Shown piece after piece: positions 17,100 to 25,177 of a DNA stretch of 64,000 nucleotides. Location: assembly GCA_900766815.1 (NCBI GenBank), contig CAAFWV010000040.1:1-64000 (forward strand). Reading direction: 5' to 3'. A program made the translations under genes and the position numbers. The notes beneath the pieces were generated by a model. The model saw only the letters and a program-made list of their open reading frames with translations, had not been told where the DNA came from and ran no database searches. This stretch comes from Lachnospiraceae bacterium (GTDB taxonomy: Bacteria > Bacillota > Clostridia > Lachnospirales > Lachnospiraceae). Position 1 is the first letter of the stretch; the number at the start of each line of letters is the position of its first letter.

Positions 17100-18281
17100 A
17101 TGGCTGAACAGAAAAGAGATTACTATGAGGTGCTGGGCGTTGACAGAAACGCCGATGATGCAGCACTGAAAAAAGCATATCGTGTTCTTGCTAAGAAATA
17201 TCATCCGGATATGAATCCCGGTGATGCCGAAGCGGAGAAGAAGTTCAAGGAAGCCAGTGAGGCTTATGCCGTACTCAGCGACCCCGAGAAGAGACGTCAG
17301 TATGATCAGTTCGGTCATGCTGCCTTCGATGGAGGCGGTGCGGGAGCCGGTGGCTTCGGAGGCTTCGACTTCAACGGTACAGACTTCACTGATATGTTTG
17401 GAGATCTGTTTGGTGATTTGTTCGGCGGTGCAACCAGAAGAGGTGCGGCAAGCAACGGTCCCATGAAGGGAAGCAATGTACGTACTTCGGTACGTATCAC
17501 CTTCGAGGAGGCTATCTTTGGCTGTGAAAAAGAGATAGAACTTACTGTTAAGGAAGAGTGTAAGACCTGTAAGGGCTCCGGTGCCAAACCGGGAACCTCG
17601 CCCGTGACCTGTGGCAAGTGCGGAGGTAAGGGTCAGGTTGTATTCTCACAGCAGTCATTCTTTGGTACGGTACGTAATGTACAGACCTGTCCGGACTGTC
17701 AGGGAAAGGGCAAGGTAATCAAGGAGAAGTGTCCCGACTGTAGAGGAACGGGATATATCCCCATGAAGAAGAGATTCGCTGTGGATATCCCTGCGGGTAT
17801 TGATAACGGACAGTGCAAGAGACTGTCGGGTCAGGGCGAGCCGGGAATTAATGGCGGACCGAGAGGAGATGTCCTTGTTGAAGTAATCGTCGGAAGACAT
17901 CCGATATTCCAGAGACAGGAGACCAATATATTCTCTACAGTGCCTATTTCCTTCCCGATAGCAGCTCTTGGTGGCGAGATAGTCATCGATACGGTTGACG
18001 GCAAGGTTATCTATGAGGTTAAGCCGGGTACACAGACGGATACAAGGATAAGACTTAAGGGTAAGGGCGTCCCCTCACTTCGCAATAAGGAGATAAGGGG
18101 TGACCATTATGTTACTCTTGTGGTTCAGGTTCCGGATAAGCTGCCTCATGAGGCTAAGTCACTGCTAGAGAAGTATGATGAGGCCTATGATGATTCGCTG
18201 AACTCAGCAAAGAGATTCCAGGAGTCCAAAAACAAAGGCGGTTCTGAGAAGGACACGAAGAAAAAGAAAAAGTTATTTTAA
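17100..18281 (+). CDS. dnaJ: Chaperone DnaJ
   Basis: Hsp40 co-chaperone that stimulates the DnaK ATPase, 393 residues. J domain at residues 5-70 with the HPD tripeptide (KKYHPDMNPGD), a Gly/Phe-rich linker (about 75-115), four CxxCxGxG zinc motifs (CKTCKGSG, CGKCGGKG, CPDCQGKG, CPDCRGTG; about 150-215) and the C-terminal substrate-binding domains. The tail is Lys-rich. It starts 5 bases after dnaK and ends the heat-shock operon at a strong terminator. Confidence 0.98.
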   Translation: MAEQKRDYYEVLGVDRNADDAALKKAYRVLAKKYHPDMNPGDAEAEKKFKEASEAYAVLSDPEKRRQYDQFGHAAFDGGGAGAGGFGGFDFNGTDFTDMFGDLFGDLFGGATRRGAASNGPMKGSNVRTSVRITFEEAIFGCEKEIELTVKEECKTCKGSGAKPGTSPVTCGKCGGKGQVVFSQQSFFGTVRNVQTCPDCQGKGKVIKEKCPDCRGTGYIPMKKRFAVDIPAGIDNGQCKRLSGQGEPGINGGPRGDVLVEVIVGRHPIFQRQETNIFSTVPISFPIAALGGEIVIDTVDGKVIYEVKPGTQTDTRIRLKGKGVPSLRNKEIRGDHYVTLVVQVPDKLPHEAKSLLEKYDEAYDDSLNSAKRFQESKNKGGSEKDTKKKKKLF

Positions 18282-18286
18282 TTTAT

Positions 18287-18331
18287 AAGGGTTTGCGATT
18301 ATCCTCTTTGGATAAAAGCGAACCCTTTTTT
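18287..18331 (+). terminator. Intrinsic terminator of the hrcA-grpE-dnaK-dnaJ operon
   Basis: Two-storey hairpin: outer stem AAGGGTTTGC with GCGAACCCTT (18287-18296 with 18318-18327, one G-T pair), inner stem TTATCC/GGATAA, then a run of T to 18331. Confidence 0.93.
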
Positions 18332-18370
18332 GTGATATATTACAGAAAATGTGGTAAAATAAATAGGACT

Positions 18371-19435
18371 ATGGAAACGGAAATAGTATTCATTGATGAG
18401 AAAAATATAGATCAGGACATAATAGACCGCGCCGGGGATATAATAAAGCAGGGCGGACTGGTTGCTTTTCCTACAGAGACTGTCTACGGACTGGGCGGTG
18501 ATGCCCTAAACAGGGAGTCAAGCAGGAAGATATATGCAGCTAAGGGAAGACCGAGCGACAACCCGTTAATAGTCCATATCGCTGATATGGAAGCACTTGC
18601 CGGAATCGTGAGTGAGATTCCGGACGTGGCACTTAAGCTTGCTGACAATTTCTGGCCGGGACCGTTAACCATGATATTCAATAAGAGTGATGTTGTGCCT
18701 ATGGATACTACGGGTGGACTGGATACGGTTGCAGTTCGAATGCCGGTTGACTCAGTTGCGCGTAGATTTATCCGTGCTTCGGGTGGATATGTGGCGGCAC
18801 CGAGTGCCAACATCTCCGGAAGACCGAGCCCGACTTCGGGAAGATTCGTCATTGAAGATATGAACGGCCGGATAGACATGATAATTCAGGGTGATGATTC
18901 GAGGATAGGACTCGAGTCGACAATAGTTGACATAACAAGTGACAGGCCGATGATACTGAGACCCGGATATATCACGAAGGAGATGCTTGAGGAAGTAGTG
19001 GGAGAGGTTTGGACCGACCCTACCATTCTTGACGCAACTTGTACGGAGAGACCCAAGGCACCGGGCATGAGATACAGACATTATGCTCCCAAGGGAGACC
19101 TTAAGGTTGTGAAGGGTCCGGATACTAAGGTTATAGAATATATCAATTCGGCCTGCGAGGTGGCGGAGTCCCTGGGCAGGAGGGTCGGAGTTATTGCGAC
19201 CGGTGAGAATGCGTCATGCTACAGCTACGGTAATATCAAGTGTGTGGGCAACAGGGCGGATGAGGAAATGATAGCGCACAGATTATATACTATTCTCAGG
19301 GAATTTGATGATGAGGATGTGGAGGTAATATATTCGGAAGCCTTCGATGAAGGGAGGCTTGGTGGAGCAATTATGAACAGGCTGCTTAAAGCGGCAGGTC
19401 ATCAGGTTATTGATTTATGGCAGGAGGAAGAGTAA
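18371..19435 (+). CDS. ywlC: Threonylcarbamoyl-AMP synthase (Sua5/YwlC)
   Basis: Makes threonylcarbamoyl-AMP from threonine, bicarbonate and ATP for the t6A modification of tRNA; 354 residues. The YrdC domain (about 10-210) has the GGLVAFPTETVYGLGGDA and KGRPSDNPLIVHI motifs and ..APSANISGRPSPT; a PGMRYRHYAPKGDL linker leads to the C-terminal Sua5 domain. ATG 18371 is the start: the reading frame stays open upstream, but that part runs through the dnaJ terminator. There is no Shine-Dalgarno sequence, and a TAAAAT at 18355-18360 would put the start of transcription within about 5 bases of the ATG, so the mRNA is nearly leaderless. First gene of a row with rpiB, upp and a dCMP deaminase, an order also known around ywlC-rpiB-upp-atp in Bacillus. 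Confidence 0.93.
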   Translation: METEIVFIDEKNIDQDIIDRAGDIIKQGGLVAFPTETVYGLGGDALNRESSRKIYAAKGRPSDNPLIVHIADMEALAGIVSEIPDVALKLADNFWPGPLTMIFNKSDVVPMDTTGGLDTVAVRMPVDSVARRFIRASGGYVAAPSANISGRPSPTSGRFVIEDMNGRIDMIIQGDDSRIGLESTIVDITSDRPMILRPGYITKEMLEEVVGEVWTDPTILDATCTERPKAPGMRYRHYAPKGDLKVVKGPDTKVIEYINSACEVAESLGRRVGVIATGENASCYSYGNIKCVGNRADEEMIAHRLYTILREFDDEDVEVIYSEAFDEGRLGGAIMNRLLKAAGHQVIDLWQEEE

Positions 19436-19866
19436 TGAAGGTATCTATCGGATGTGACCATGGCGGATATGATCTCAAGGAGGAGATTAAGAAACACCTT
19501 ATTGAAAGGGGAATTGAGGTTGTAGATGTAGGCTGCGATAAGAAGGAGAGATGTGATTATCCAATCTACGGTCGCGAGGCTGCGCTTAAGGTAGCGGACA
19601 AGACCTGTGATAAGGGAATCGTTATTTGTACAACAGGAATCGGTATCTCAATTACAGCCAACAAGGTTAAGGGAATCAGGTGCGCTCTCTGTTCGGAGCC
19701 TCTGTCAGCTAAGATGACGAGACTTCACAATGATGCCAATATGCTTGCAATGGGTGCGGCACTTATCGGAATCAATATGGCTAAGGAGATCACAGACACA
19801 TTCTTGGATACACCATTCTCGGGTGAAGAGAGACATCAGAAGAGAATTGATCTGATAGAAGGTTAA
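19435..19866 (+). CDS. rpiB: Ribose-5-phosphate isomerase B
   Basis: Interconverts ribose 5-phosphate and ribulose 5-phosphate in the pentose phosphate pathway; 143 residues, normal for RpiB/LacAB proteins. Visible are VSIGCDHGGYDLKEEIKKHL at the N-terminus, the active-site loop CTTGIGISITANKVKGIRCA with its catalytic Cys, and LHNDANMLAMGAALIG. The ATG overlaps the ywlC stop by one base (TAATG), with AGGAGGAAG upstream; the couple is translationally linked. It supplies ribose 5-phosphate that Prs (encoded further on) turns into PRPP. Confidence 0.94.
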   Translation: MKVSIGCDHGGYDLKEEIKKHLIERGIEVVDVGCDKKERCDYPIYGREAALKVADKTCDKGIVICTTGIGISITANKVKGIRCALCSEPLSAKMTRLHNDANMLAMGAALIGINMAKEITDTFLDTPFSGEERHQKRIDLIEG

Positions 19867-19896
19867 AGGGTAGGGAACCCGGTTAAGGAGGTAATT

Positions 19897-20526
19897 ATGG
19901 CAAAAGTAGTTATTATGGATCATCCACTCATTAAGCACAAGATTGGATACATCAGAAGAGAAGAGACAGGAACAAAGGACTTCCGTCAGACAGTATCTGA
20001 GATTGCTATGCTTATCTGCTATGAGGCTACAAGGGATCTGGAGCTTTCGGATGTAACAATCAAGACTCCTATCTGCGAGACAACAGTCAAGGAGCTTAAG
20101 GGCAAGAAGATGGCAATCATCCCCATCCTCAGAGCAGGACTCGGAATGGTTGACGGTGTGCTTGAGCTTATCCCGGCAGCTAAGGTAGGACATATCGGTC
20201 TGTACAGAGACCCTGAGACACACAAGCCTGTAGAGTATTACTGTAAGCTTCCGGAGGACTGCGGTGAAAGAGAAGTATTCGTTGTAGATCCCATGCTTGC
20301 GACAGGCGGTTCGGCAGCAGCTGCAATCACAATGCTCAAGGAGAAGGGCTGTAAGAATATTCACTTTATGTGCATTATTGCAGCACCGGAAGGCTTAGAG
20401 GTACTTAAGGAGGCTCATCCTGACGTTGATATCTATGTCGGAGCCTTAGATGAGAAATTGAATGAGCATGCATACATCGTTCCGGGACTCGGAGATGCAG
20501 GAGACAGAATTTTCGGAACCAAGTAA
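19897..20526 (+). CDS. upp: Uracil phosphoribosyltransferase
   Basis: Pyrimidine salvage enzyme that joins uracil with PRPP to give UMP; 209 residues. The PRPP loop VVDPMLATGGSAAAAI (about residue 128) and the uracil-binding C-terminus (YIVPGLGDAGDRIFGTK) are complete. AAGGAGG precedes the ATG. It lies between rpiB and a dCMP deaminase, giving a small nucleotide-metabolism cluster. Codon use is biased toward highly expressed genes. Confidence 0.97.
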   Translation: MAKVVIMDHPLIKHKIGYIRREETGTKDFRQTVSEIAMLICYEATRDLELSDVTIKTPICETTVKELKGKKMAIIPILRAGLGMVDGVLELIPAAKVGHIGLYRDPETHKPVEYYCKLPEDCGEREVFVVDPMLATGGSAAAAITMLKEKGCKNIHFMCIIAAPEGLEVLKEAHPDVDIYVGALDEKLNEHAYIVPGLGDAGDRIFGTK

Positions 20527-20537
20527 ATGGGGTTTAC

Positions 20538-21017
20538 ATGAAAAGAGAAGACTACATAAGATGGGATGAATATTTTATGGGGATATCCAAGCTTGCGGGT
20601 ATGAGATCCAAGGATCCCAACACCCAGGTGGGAGCCTGCATCGTGAGTGAGGATAATAATATTCTTTCCATGGGATATAACGGTTTTCCCAAGGGATGCT
20701 CGGATGACGACTTCCCATGGGACAGAGAAGGGGATATGCTTCACAGCAAGTATGCCTATGTTACCCATAGTGAATTGAATGCAATTCTGAACTTCAGAGG
20801 CGGGAGCTTAGAGGGCAGTAAATTGTATGTCTCACTTTTTCCATGTAATGAATGTGCCAAGGCAATCATTCAGAGTGGAATCAAGACTGTTATCTATGAC
20901 AGCGATAAATATAACGGAACACCCGGCAATACAGCTGCCAAGCGGATGTTTGATGCTGCGGGCGTAACCTATGTGAAATATGAGCATACAGGAAGAACCT
21001 TATCCATTGATGTATAG
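20538..21017 (+). CDS. comEB: dCMP deaminase (ComEB-type)
   Basis: Zinc-dependent cytidine/deoxycytidylate deaminase, 159 residues. The zinc ligands and proton shuttle are in HSELNAI (His and Glu, about residue 77-79) and PCNECAK (two Cys, about 99-102). The segment RSKDPNTQVGACIVSED is typical of dCMP deaminase rather than tRNA or cytidine deaminase; the product dUMP feeds thymidylate synthesis. It is 11 bases behind upp. 'ComEB' is used by homology and does not imply a role in competence. Confidence 0.9.
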   Translation: MKREDYIRWDEYFMGISKLAGMRSKDPNTQVGACIVSEDNNILSMGYNGFPKGCSDDDFPWDREGDMLHSKYAYVTHSELNAILNFRGGSLEGSKLYVSLFPCNECAKAIIQSGIKTVIYDSDKYNGTPGNTAAKRMFDAAGVTYVKYEHTGRTLSIDV

Positions 21018-21027
21018 GTAATCACCA

Positions 21028-22194
21028 ATGAATAATAAGAGACGCAGACTTGGGGCTACGTTGCTGGCCATGCTGTTCATGCTGCTGTGGCTGCCGTCTA
21101 TTGAGGCTAAGGCAGATATTGATGCGCTTAAGAGCCGGATAGAGGAGGCAGAGCGGAACCATCAGCAGACCAAGGACAATCTTAAGAACACACAAGATAA
21201 TATTGATGCATTGACCGATGTCAAAGAAGGTCTTCAGGGTAAGCTTAACCAGCTGACCAGTCAGCTTACCGAGGTTAGTGACAATCTTGCAGACCTTGAG
21301 GATAAGATTGATGCAAAAAACGCGGAGATTGAGACTACCACAGAGGACTTAAATGAAGCGATTGCCGAGGAAAATGCCCAGTACGAGGCTATGAAGGCCA
21401 GAATCAGGTTTATCTATGAGAAGAAGGACCAGACCTATCTGGATATCTTAGTCAGCTCGGCAGGCTTTTCGGATGCTATGAATAAGGCAGGCTATATTGA
21501 GGAGCTGGCGGAATATGACAGACAGAAGCTTGATGAGTTCAAGGCTACCAGACAGAAGGTTGAGGAGCTCAAGGCCAAGCTTGAGGACGAGAAGGCTACA
21601 CTTGATGAATATCATGAGGAGACCTATGCGGAGCAGCAGAAGGTTGCAGGATATGTGAGTGATACTTCAAGCTCAATAACTCAGTACTCCGGTCAGATTA
21701 AGCAGGCTGAGGAACTGGCTGATGCGATAGAAGAGCAGGCTAAGCAGGAGGCACAGGATATCGCCGCACTCAAGAAACAGCTGGCGGAAGAGATTGCTAT
21801 GTCAAAGCTTGCTGCCCAGTCTGAATGGCGTGACATATCCGAGGTACAGTTTGCCGAGGGTGACAGAATGCTTCTGGCTAACCTTATTTACTGTGAAGCA
21901 GGCAATCAGCCCTATGCGGGTCAGCTTGCCGTCGGAAGCGTTGTTGTTAACAGAGTGCTGAGCTCTGTCTACCCCGACACTGTGGTTGGTGTCATCTATC
22001 AGAACAAGCAGTTCTCTCCGGTAGGCGACGGACACTTAGCTCTGGCTCTTGCTGAGGACAAGGCGACTGCAGCCTGCTACAAGGCCGCTGACGAGGCTAT
22101 GGCAGGTCAGACCAATGTCGGAAACTGTGTATACTTCAGAACCCCGGTTGAGGGACTCTCGGGAATCCAAATTGGTGATCACATATTCTATTAA
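21028..22194 (+). CDS. Secreted coiled-coil protein with SleB/CwlJ-type hydrolase domain
   Basis: Exported protein of 388 residues. A signal peptide (about 1-29, RRRLGATLLAMLFMLLWLPSIEAKA) is followed by a long coiled coil (about 35-255) of the kind found in PcsB-like wall hydrolases, with a short hinge (YLDILVSSAGFSDAMNKAGYIEELAEYDRQKL), and by a C-terminal Hydrolase_2 (SleB/CwlJ) domain (about 275-388: LLANLIYCEAGNQPYAGQLAVGSVVVNRV...) whose first acidic residue is the expected catalytic Glu. It probably cuts peptidoglycan during growth, division or sporulation; the coiled coil may keep it inactive until bound by a partner such as FtsEX, which is an inference. It closes the ywlC-rpiB-upp-comEB row, 10 bases behind comEB, before a strong terminator. 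Confidence 0.88.
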   Translation: MNNKRRRLGATLLAMLFMLLWLPSIEAKADIDALKSRIEEAERNHQQTKDNLKNTQDNIDALTDVKEGLQGKLNQLTSQLTEVSDNLADLEDKIDAKNAEIETTTEDLNEAIAEENAQYEAMKARIRFIYEKKDQTYLDILVSSAGFSDAMNKAGYIEELAEYDRQKLDEFKATRQKVEELKAKLEDEKATLDEYHEETYAEQQKVAGYVSDTSSSITQYSGQIKQAEELADAIEEQAKQEAQDIAALKKQLAEEIAMSKLAAQSEWRDISEVQFAEGDRMLLANLIYCEAGNQPYAGQLAVGSVVVNRVLSSVYPDTVVGVIYQNKQFSPVGDGHLALALAEDKATAACYKAADEAMAGQTNVGNCVYFRTPVEGLSGIQIGDHIFY

Positions 22195-22211
22195 TTCAAA
22201 ACAGCAAAAAT

Positions 22212-22248
22212 AAGCGCGGAGGACGAAACGAAAGTCTCCGCGCTTTTT
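22212..22248. terminator. Intrinsic terminator between converging genes
   Basis: GC-rich stem GCGCGGAG/CTCCGCGC (22214-22221 with 22236-22243) continued by further pairs with one bulge, then TTTTT. An A-rich flank on the left (GCAAAAATAA) suggests it also ends the DUF402 gene coming from the other side. Confidence 0.9.
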
Positions 22249-22273
22249 ACATATCTGACTGGGCAGCTGACCG

Positions 22274-22759
22274 CTACAGGTGGTCATATTCTTCAATGTT
22301 CAGTACATCGGTATATTTGTGAAAATTGCCCGCCTGGATTGTGGTAATAAGTGTACCCAGCTGCTTAACTGACAGGAAGAACCGGTCATCGTCGATTAAC
22401 TTCTTCTCCCTTGCCTCACACAGCTCGTCGATATCAAGGACATTCATAATGCCGTGAGGATCGACGGTAACGTCGGCGAGGAGGTCGATAACCGTTATCT
22501 CGTTCTTATCACTGCTGTAGCTTGCTGTAATAATGTCACAATACCAATAGAGGAGTGAGCCGTCAGCTTTGAGAAATTTACTCACCTTAATCCCGTCATC
22601 AAAGAAGTAGGCAGAGTAGCCGTGAGTGAAATCATGGCGTGGATGGAGCACCTCCCATTTTGTGACAAGCACATTGTTTTCGTGACTTAAGATGATGTCA
22701 TCCTTAAGCTCGATTAATTCATCGGGAATAAGGCGCCTGCGATAAAGTTTTACTGCCAT
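22274..22759 (-). CDS. DUF402 domain protein
   Basis: Cytoplasmic protein of 161 residues with a DUF402 domain (as in Ntdp/FAU-1 relatives). The family's central pattern is present: YWYCDIITASYSSDKNEITVIDLLADVTVDPHG, then a VLDIDELCEA helix. In this family the Tyr/Trp-Cys-Asp stretch and the following acidic residues form a metal-dependent phosphohydrolase site in characterised members, so a nucleotide phosphatase role is possible but not shown. GGAGAGA lies before the ATG at 22759. Divergent from the ATP synthase operon with its own promoter. Confidence 0.82.
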   Translation of the reverse strand: MAVKLYRRRLIPDELIELKDDIILSHENNVLVTKWEVLHPRHDFTHGYSAYFFDDGIKVSKFLKADGSLLYWYCDIITASYSSDKNEITVIDLLADVTVDPHGIMNVLDIDELCEAREKKLIDDDRFFLSVKQLGTLITTIQAGNFHKYTDVLNIEEYDHL

Positions 22760-22802
22760 ACTGTCTCTCCGATTTGAGATTCGTCAACGGGTATTTTACT
22801 CG

Positions 22803-22831
22803 ATTTTAACTGTTAATTTCAGCCCCGTCAA
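22803..22831 (-). promoter_or_regulatory. Promoter of the DUF402 gene
   Basis: On the minus strand, TTGACG (22826-22831) and TAAAAT (22803-22808) with a 17-bp spacer. Its -35 lies three bases from the -35 of the divergent ATP synthase promoter. Confidence 0.75.
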
Positions 22832-22834
22832 TTC

Positions 22835-22863
22835 TTTACATAGTGTAAGTATTTTAGTATAAT
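22835..22863 (+). promoter_or_regulatory. Promoter of the ATP synthase operon
   Basis: TTTACA (22835-22840), 17-bp spacer, perfect TATAAT (22858-22863). Start of transcription expected near 22870, giving a leader of about 24 bases before the GTG of atpZ. Confidence 0.88.
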
Positions 22864-22893
22864 GATATAGATTGATTTTAGGTAAGGAAAATA

Positions 22894-23160
22894 GTGGGAA
22901 ATAAAGGAAATTACTTAAGATTACTTACATACATTACACAGTTTGCTATCAATATGATAGTGCCGATAGGGCTCTGCTCGTTTTTGGGCTATATGATTGA
23001 CAGGAAGCTGAACACGTCTGTATTTTTTATAATTCTGTTCTTTGTTGGTGCTATTGCCGGCGGACGGAATATATATATCCTTGCTAAGAGAGAAATGAGG
23101 AATGACAATGCTTGCAAGGGCAGTAGAACTTCTTCAAAAGATAAACGAGGAGCTTCTTGA
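22894..23160 (+). CDS. atpZ: AtpZ-type ATP synthase accessory membrane protein
   Basis: Small protein of 88 residues with two membrane segments (about 12-32 and 42-62), matching AtpZ/'putative F0F1-ATPase subunit' proteins found at the head of Firmicute atp operons; a role in Mg2+/Ca2+ supply or in c-ring assembly has been proposed for relatives. GTG start, with AAGGAAAA upstream. Its C-terminal 17 codons overlap the following atpI gene in another frame, so the Lys/Ser/Arg-rich tail doubles as the atpI translation start region. First gene of the operon. Confidence 0.8.
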   Translation: MGNKGNYLRLLTYITQFAINMIVPIGLCSFLGYMIDRKLNTSVFFIILFFVGAIAGGRNIYILAKREMRNDNACKGSRTSSKDKRGAS

Positions 23161-23545
23161 GCTCCTGATAGGCATCCTTATATGGGGTGGCTTTGCACAG
23201 CTTGCATTTGTCTGGTTTGTGACTGATAAAAAGACCTATTCGCTCTGCCTGTGGATAGGAATAGGACTGGCCGCTTTTACTGCAGTACATATGTGGTGGT
23301 CGATAGACAGGAACCTGAGTGAGAATCCGGGCAATGAGAAGCGGGCGCAGGCCAAAGGGAATCTGTATTACATGATAAGATATGCAATCAGCCTCTTTGT
23401 GTTCTACATGGTTGCCAAATACTACGGTTCTTATTTCTTGGCTGCGGCACTGGGTGAACGCGGCATTTCGGCAGCAGCCCATATGCAGCCGATAGTAAAG
23501 AGATTCATTTACGATAAATACATTAAAAGGGAGGTTACATTATGA
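23108..23545 (+). CDS. atpI: AtpI-like ATP synthase subunit I
   Basis: Membrane protein of 145 residues with four predicted membrane segments (about 20-40, 50-70, 95-115 and a weaker one), in the place of atpI, which helps to assemble the c-ring in studied species. Two ATG codons lie 6 bases apart (23102 and 23108). GAGG at 23097-23100 is only 1 base from the first but 7 from the second, so 23108 is the start. It overlaps atpZ by 53 bases and atpB by 4 (ATGA), showing tight coupling. The sequence is only distantly AtpI-like; the assignment rests largely on size, topology and position. Confidence 0.72.
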   Translation: MLARAVELLQKINEELLELLIGILIWGGFAQLAFVWFVTDKKTYSLCLWIGIGLAAFTAVHMWWSIDRNLSENPGNEKRAQAKGNLYYMIRYAISLFVFYMVAKYYGSYFLAAALGERGISAAAHMQPIVKRFIYDKYIKREVTL

Positions 23546-24267
23546 ATACGGGCATAATGTTATCCGGAGCTGACAATATCGACTTCATGATCCATGGGGT
23601 GTTCTCCTACAGCTTCTTCGGACATGAGGTATGGATTACAACATCACATATCTGTATACTGATAGTACTGATTACCATCTGTACCTTCATGTATCTGGCA
23701 GGCAGGGCAATGAAGAAGGGCAAAGAGGTGCCCGCCGGCTTCCAGAATGTGGTTGAGCTTATAGTTGAGAAGCTTGACGGAATGGTTGACTCAACCATGG
23801 GTGCCAATGGTAAGAATTTCAAGAATTATATCGGAACGATATTTATATTCATTCTGTTCAGTAACATATCGGGTCTGCTGGGTCTAAGACCGCCGACAGC
23901 CGATTACGGTGTTACTCTTCCGCTCGGACTTATTACTTTTACACTGGTATTTATCAATAAGCTCAGATACCAGAAGGTATCCGGCTTCATCAAGGGCCTG
24001 TGTGACCCATGGCCGATATGGGCTCCCATCAATATTATCGGTGATATTGCAGTGCCGATTTCATTGTCGCTGCGACTCTTCGCCAATGTATTGTCGGGAA
24101 CCGTTATGATGGCACTGATTTATGGCCTGCTTAGCAAAATTGCAATCATTTGGCCTGCTGCGCTCCATGTATACTTTGATTTGTTCTCGGGAGCTATTCA
24201 GACCTATGTATTCTGTATGCTGACCATGACATATCTGTCAGATGCAATGACAGTCAGTGAAAGCTAG
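23542..24267 (+). CDS. atpB: ATP synthase subunit a
   Basis: Membrane subunit of the Fo motor that lines the ion half-channels; 241 residues, about six membrane segments. The essential Arg is in PISLSLRLFANVLSGTVMM, near residue 175. The ATG overlaps the atpI stop (ATGA). The N-terminal extracellular part is short, as in other Clostridia. Works with the c-ring encoded next. Confidence 0.96.
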   Translation: MNTGIMLSGADNIDFMIHGVFSYSFFGHEVWITTSHICILIVLITICTFMYLAGRAMKKGKEVPAGFQNVVELIVEKLDGMVDSTMGANGKNFKNYIGTIFIFILFSNISGLLGLRPPTADYGVTLPLGLITFTLVFINKLRYQKVSGFIKGLCDPWPIWAPINIIGDIAVPISLSLRLFANVLSGTVMMALIYGLLSKIAIIWPAALHVYFDLFSGAIQTYVFCMLTMTYLSDAMTVSES

Positions 24268-24322
24268 TGAATAATATTAATTCAAATATTAAACAATAAA
24301 TTTTTTAATGGAGGAATTTACT

Positions 24323-24577
24323 ATGGAATTCAACACAAATTTTGTATTGGGATGTTCTGCAATCGGTGCAGGTCTTGCGGTTATCGCAGGTATCGGACCC
24401 GGTGTAGGCCAGGGTATTGCAGCAGGTCATGCAGCAGCAGCTGTAGGACGTAACCCCGGAGCTAAGGGTGATGTTACAGGAACAATGCTTTTAGGACAGG
24501 CCGTTGCCGAGACAACAGGTCTTTATGGTCTTCTTGTTGCTATGCTTTTACTCTTCGTAAAGCCATTGGCAAAATAA
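24323..24577 (+). CDS. atpE: ATP synthase subunit c, sodium-type ligand set
   Basis: Ring-forming proteolipid of the Fo motor, 84 residues in two membrane hairpins joined by the GRNPGAKGD loop. The ion-binding carboxylate is Glu63 in QAVAETTGLYG. Gln30 in GPGVGQG, Thr64 and Tyr68 stand where Ilyobacter tartaricus has its Na+ ligands Gln32, Ser66 and Tyr70 (with Glu65), so Na+ coupling is predicted. ATG 24323 is chosen because GGAGGAA (24310-24316) lies 6 bases upstream; the in-frame ATG at 24308 would have no site and add five residues. Its own 55-base gap from atpB and strong site fit the high copy number of c. Confidence 0.95.
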   Translation: MEFNTNFVLGCSAIGAGLAVIAGIGPGVGQGIAAGHAAAAVGRNPGAKGDVTGTMLLGQAVAETTGLYGLLVAMLLLFVKPLAK

Positions 24578-24616
24578 TACCTTTCGGCAGAATTCTTAAG
24601 AAAGGAGGCAAATACG

Positions 24617-25177
24617 TTGAGTAATATTGAAACAGGTCTGCTTTTGGCAGCGAATGTTATGGAAGACAGATTGTTTAATATCGATTTCCAGCTATTGGCT
24701 GATGCCACCCTGACATTAATAGCTGTCATTGCATTATTCTTCTTCGCATCATACTTCTTCTTCAATCCTGCAAGAGAGTTCTTACAGAAGCGTCAGGACA
24801 AGATTAAGGAAGAGCTTGATAATGCTAAGGAGAGCATGGATTCAGCCAATGCCCTCAAGGAAGAATATGAGCAGAAGCTTCGTGACATTAACAAAGAAGC
24901 AGAGACAATTCTTAGTGAAGCAAGAAAGAAAGCTCTTGATAATGAAGCATCGATTGTGGCTAAGGCTAAGGAAGATGCCAGAGGCATTATTGAGAGAGCC
25001 AATACTGAGGCTGAGCTTGAGAAGCAGCGCGTAGCTGATGACGTTAAGAAAGAGATGATTAATGTTGCGTCTGCTATGGCTAAGAAGGTTATTGGCGATA
25101 ACGTGGATGTCAATGTCCAGGATCGTCTTGTTGAAGATACATTGAAGGAAATAGGTGATGTAACATGGCAAAGCTAA
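24617..25177 (+). CDS. atpF: ATP synthase subunit b
   Basis: Peripheral stalk subunit: one N-terminal membrane segment (about residues 30-52) and a long charged helix that reaches F1 (about 55-165). The start is a TTG at 24617 with AAAGGAGG 8 bases upstream, giving 186 residues; the next ATG (24659) would give a form shorter by 14 residues and has no such site. The end overlaps atpH by 13 bases. Confidence 0.93.
   Translation: MSNIETGLLLAANVMEDRLFNIDFQLLADATLTLIAVIALFFFASYFFFNPAREFLQKRQDKIKEELDNAKESMDSANALKEEYEQKLRDINKEAETILSEARKKALDNEASIVAKAKEDARGIIERANTEAELEKQRVADDVKKEMINVASAMAKKVIGDNVDVNVQDRLVEDTLKEIGDVTWQS

Noticed and set aside
18293..18370. Extension of ywlC upstream of ATG 18371
   Set aside because: Lies inside the dnaJ terminator hairpin; family N-terminus agrees with 18371.
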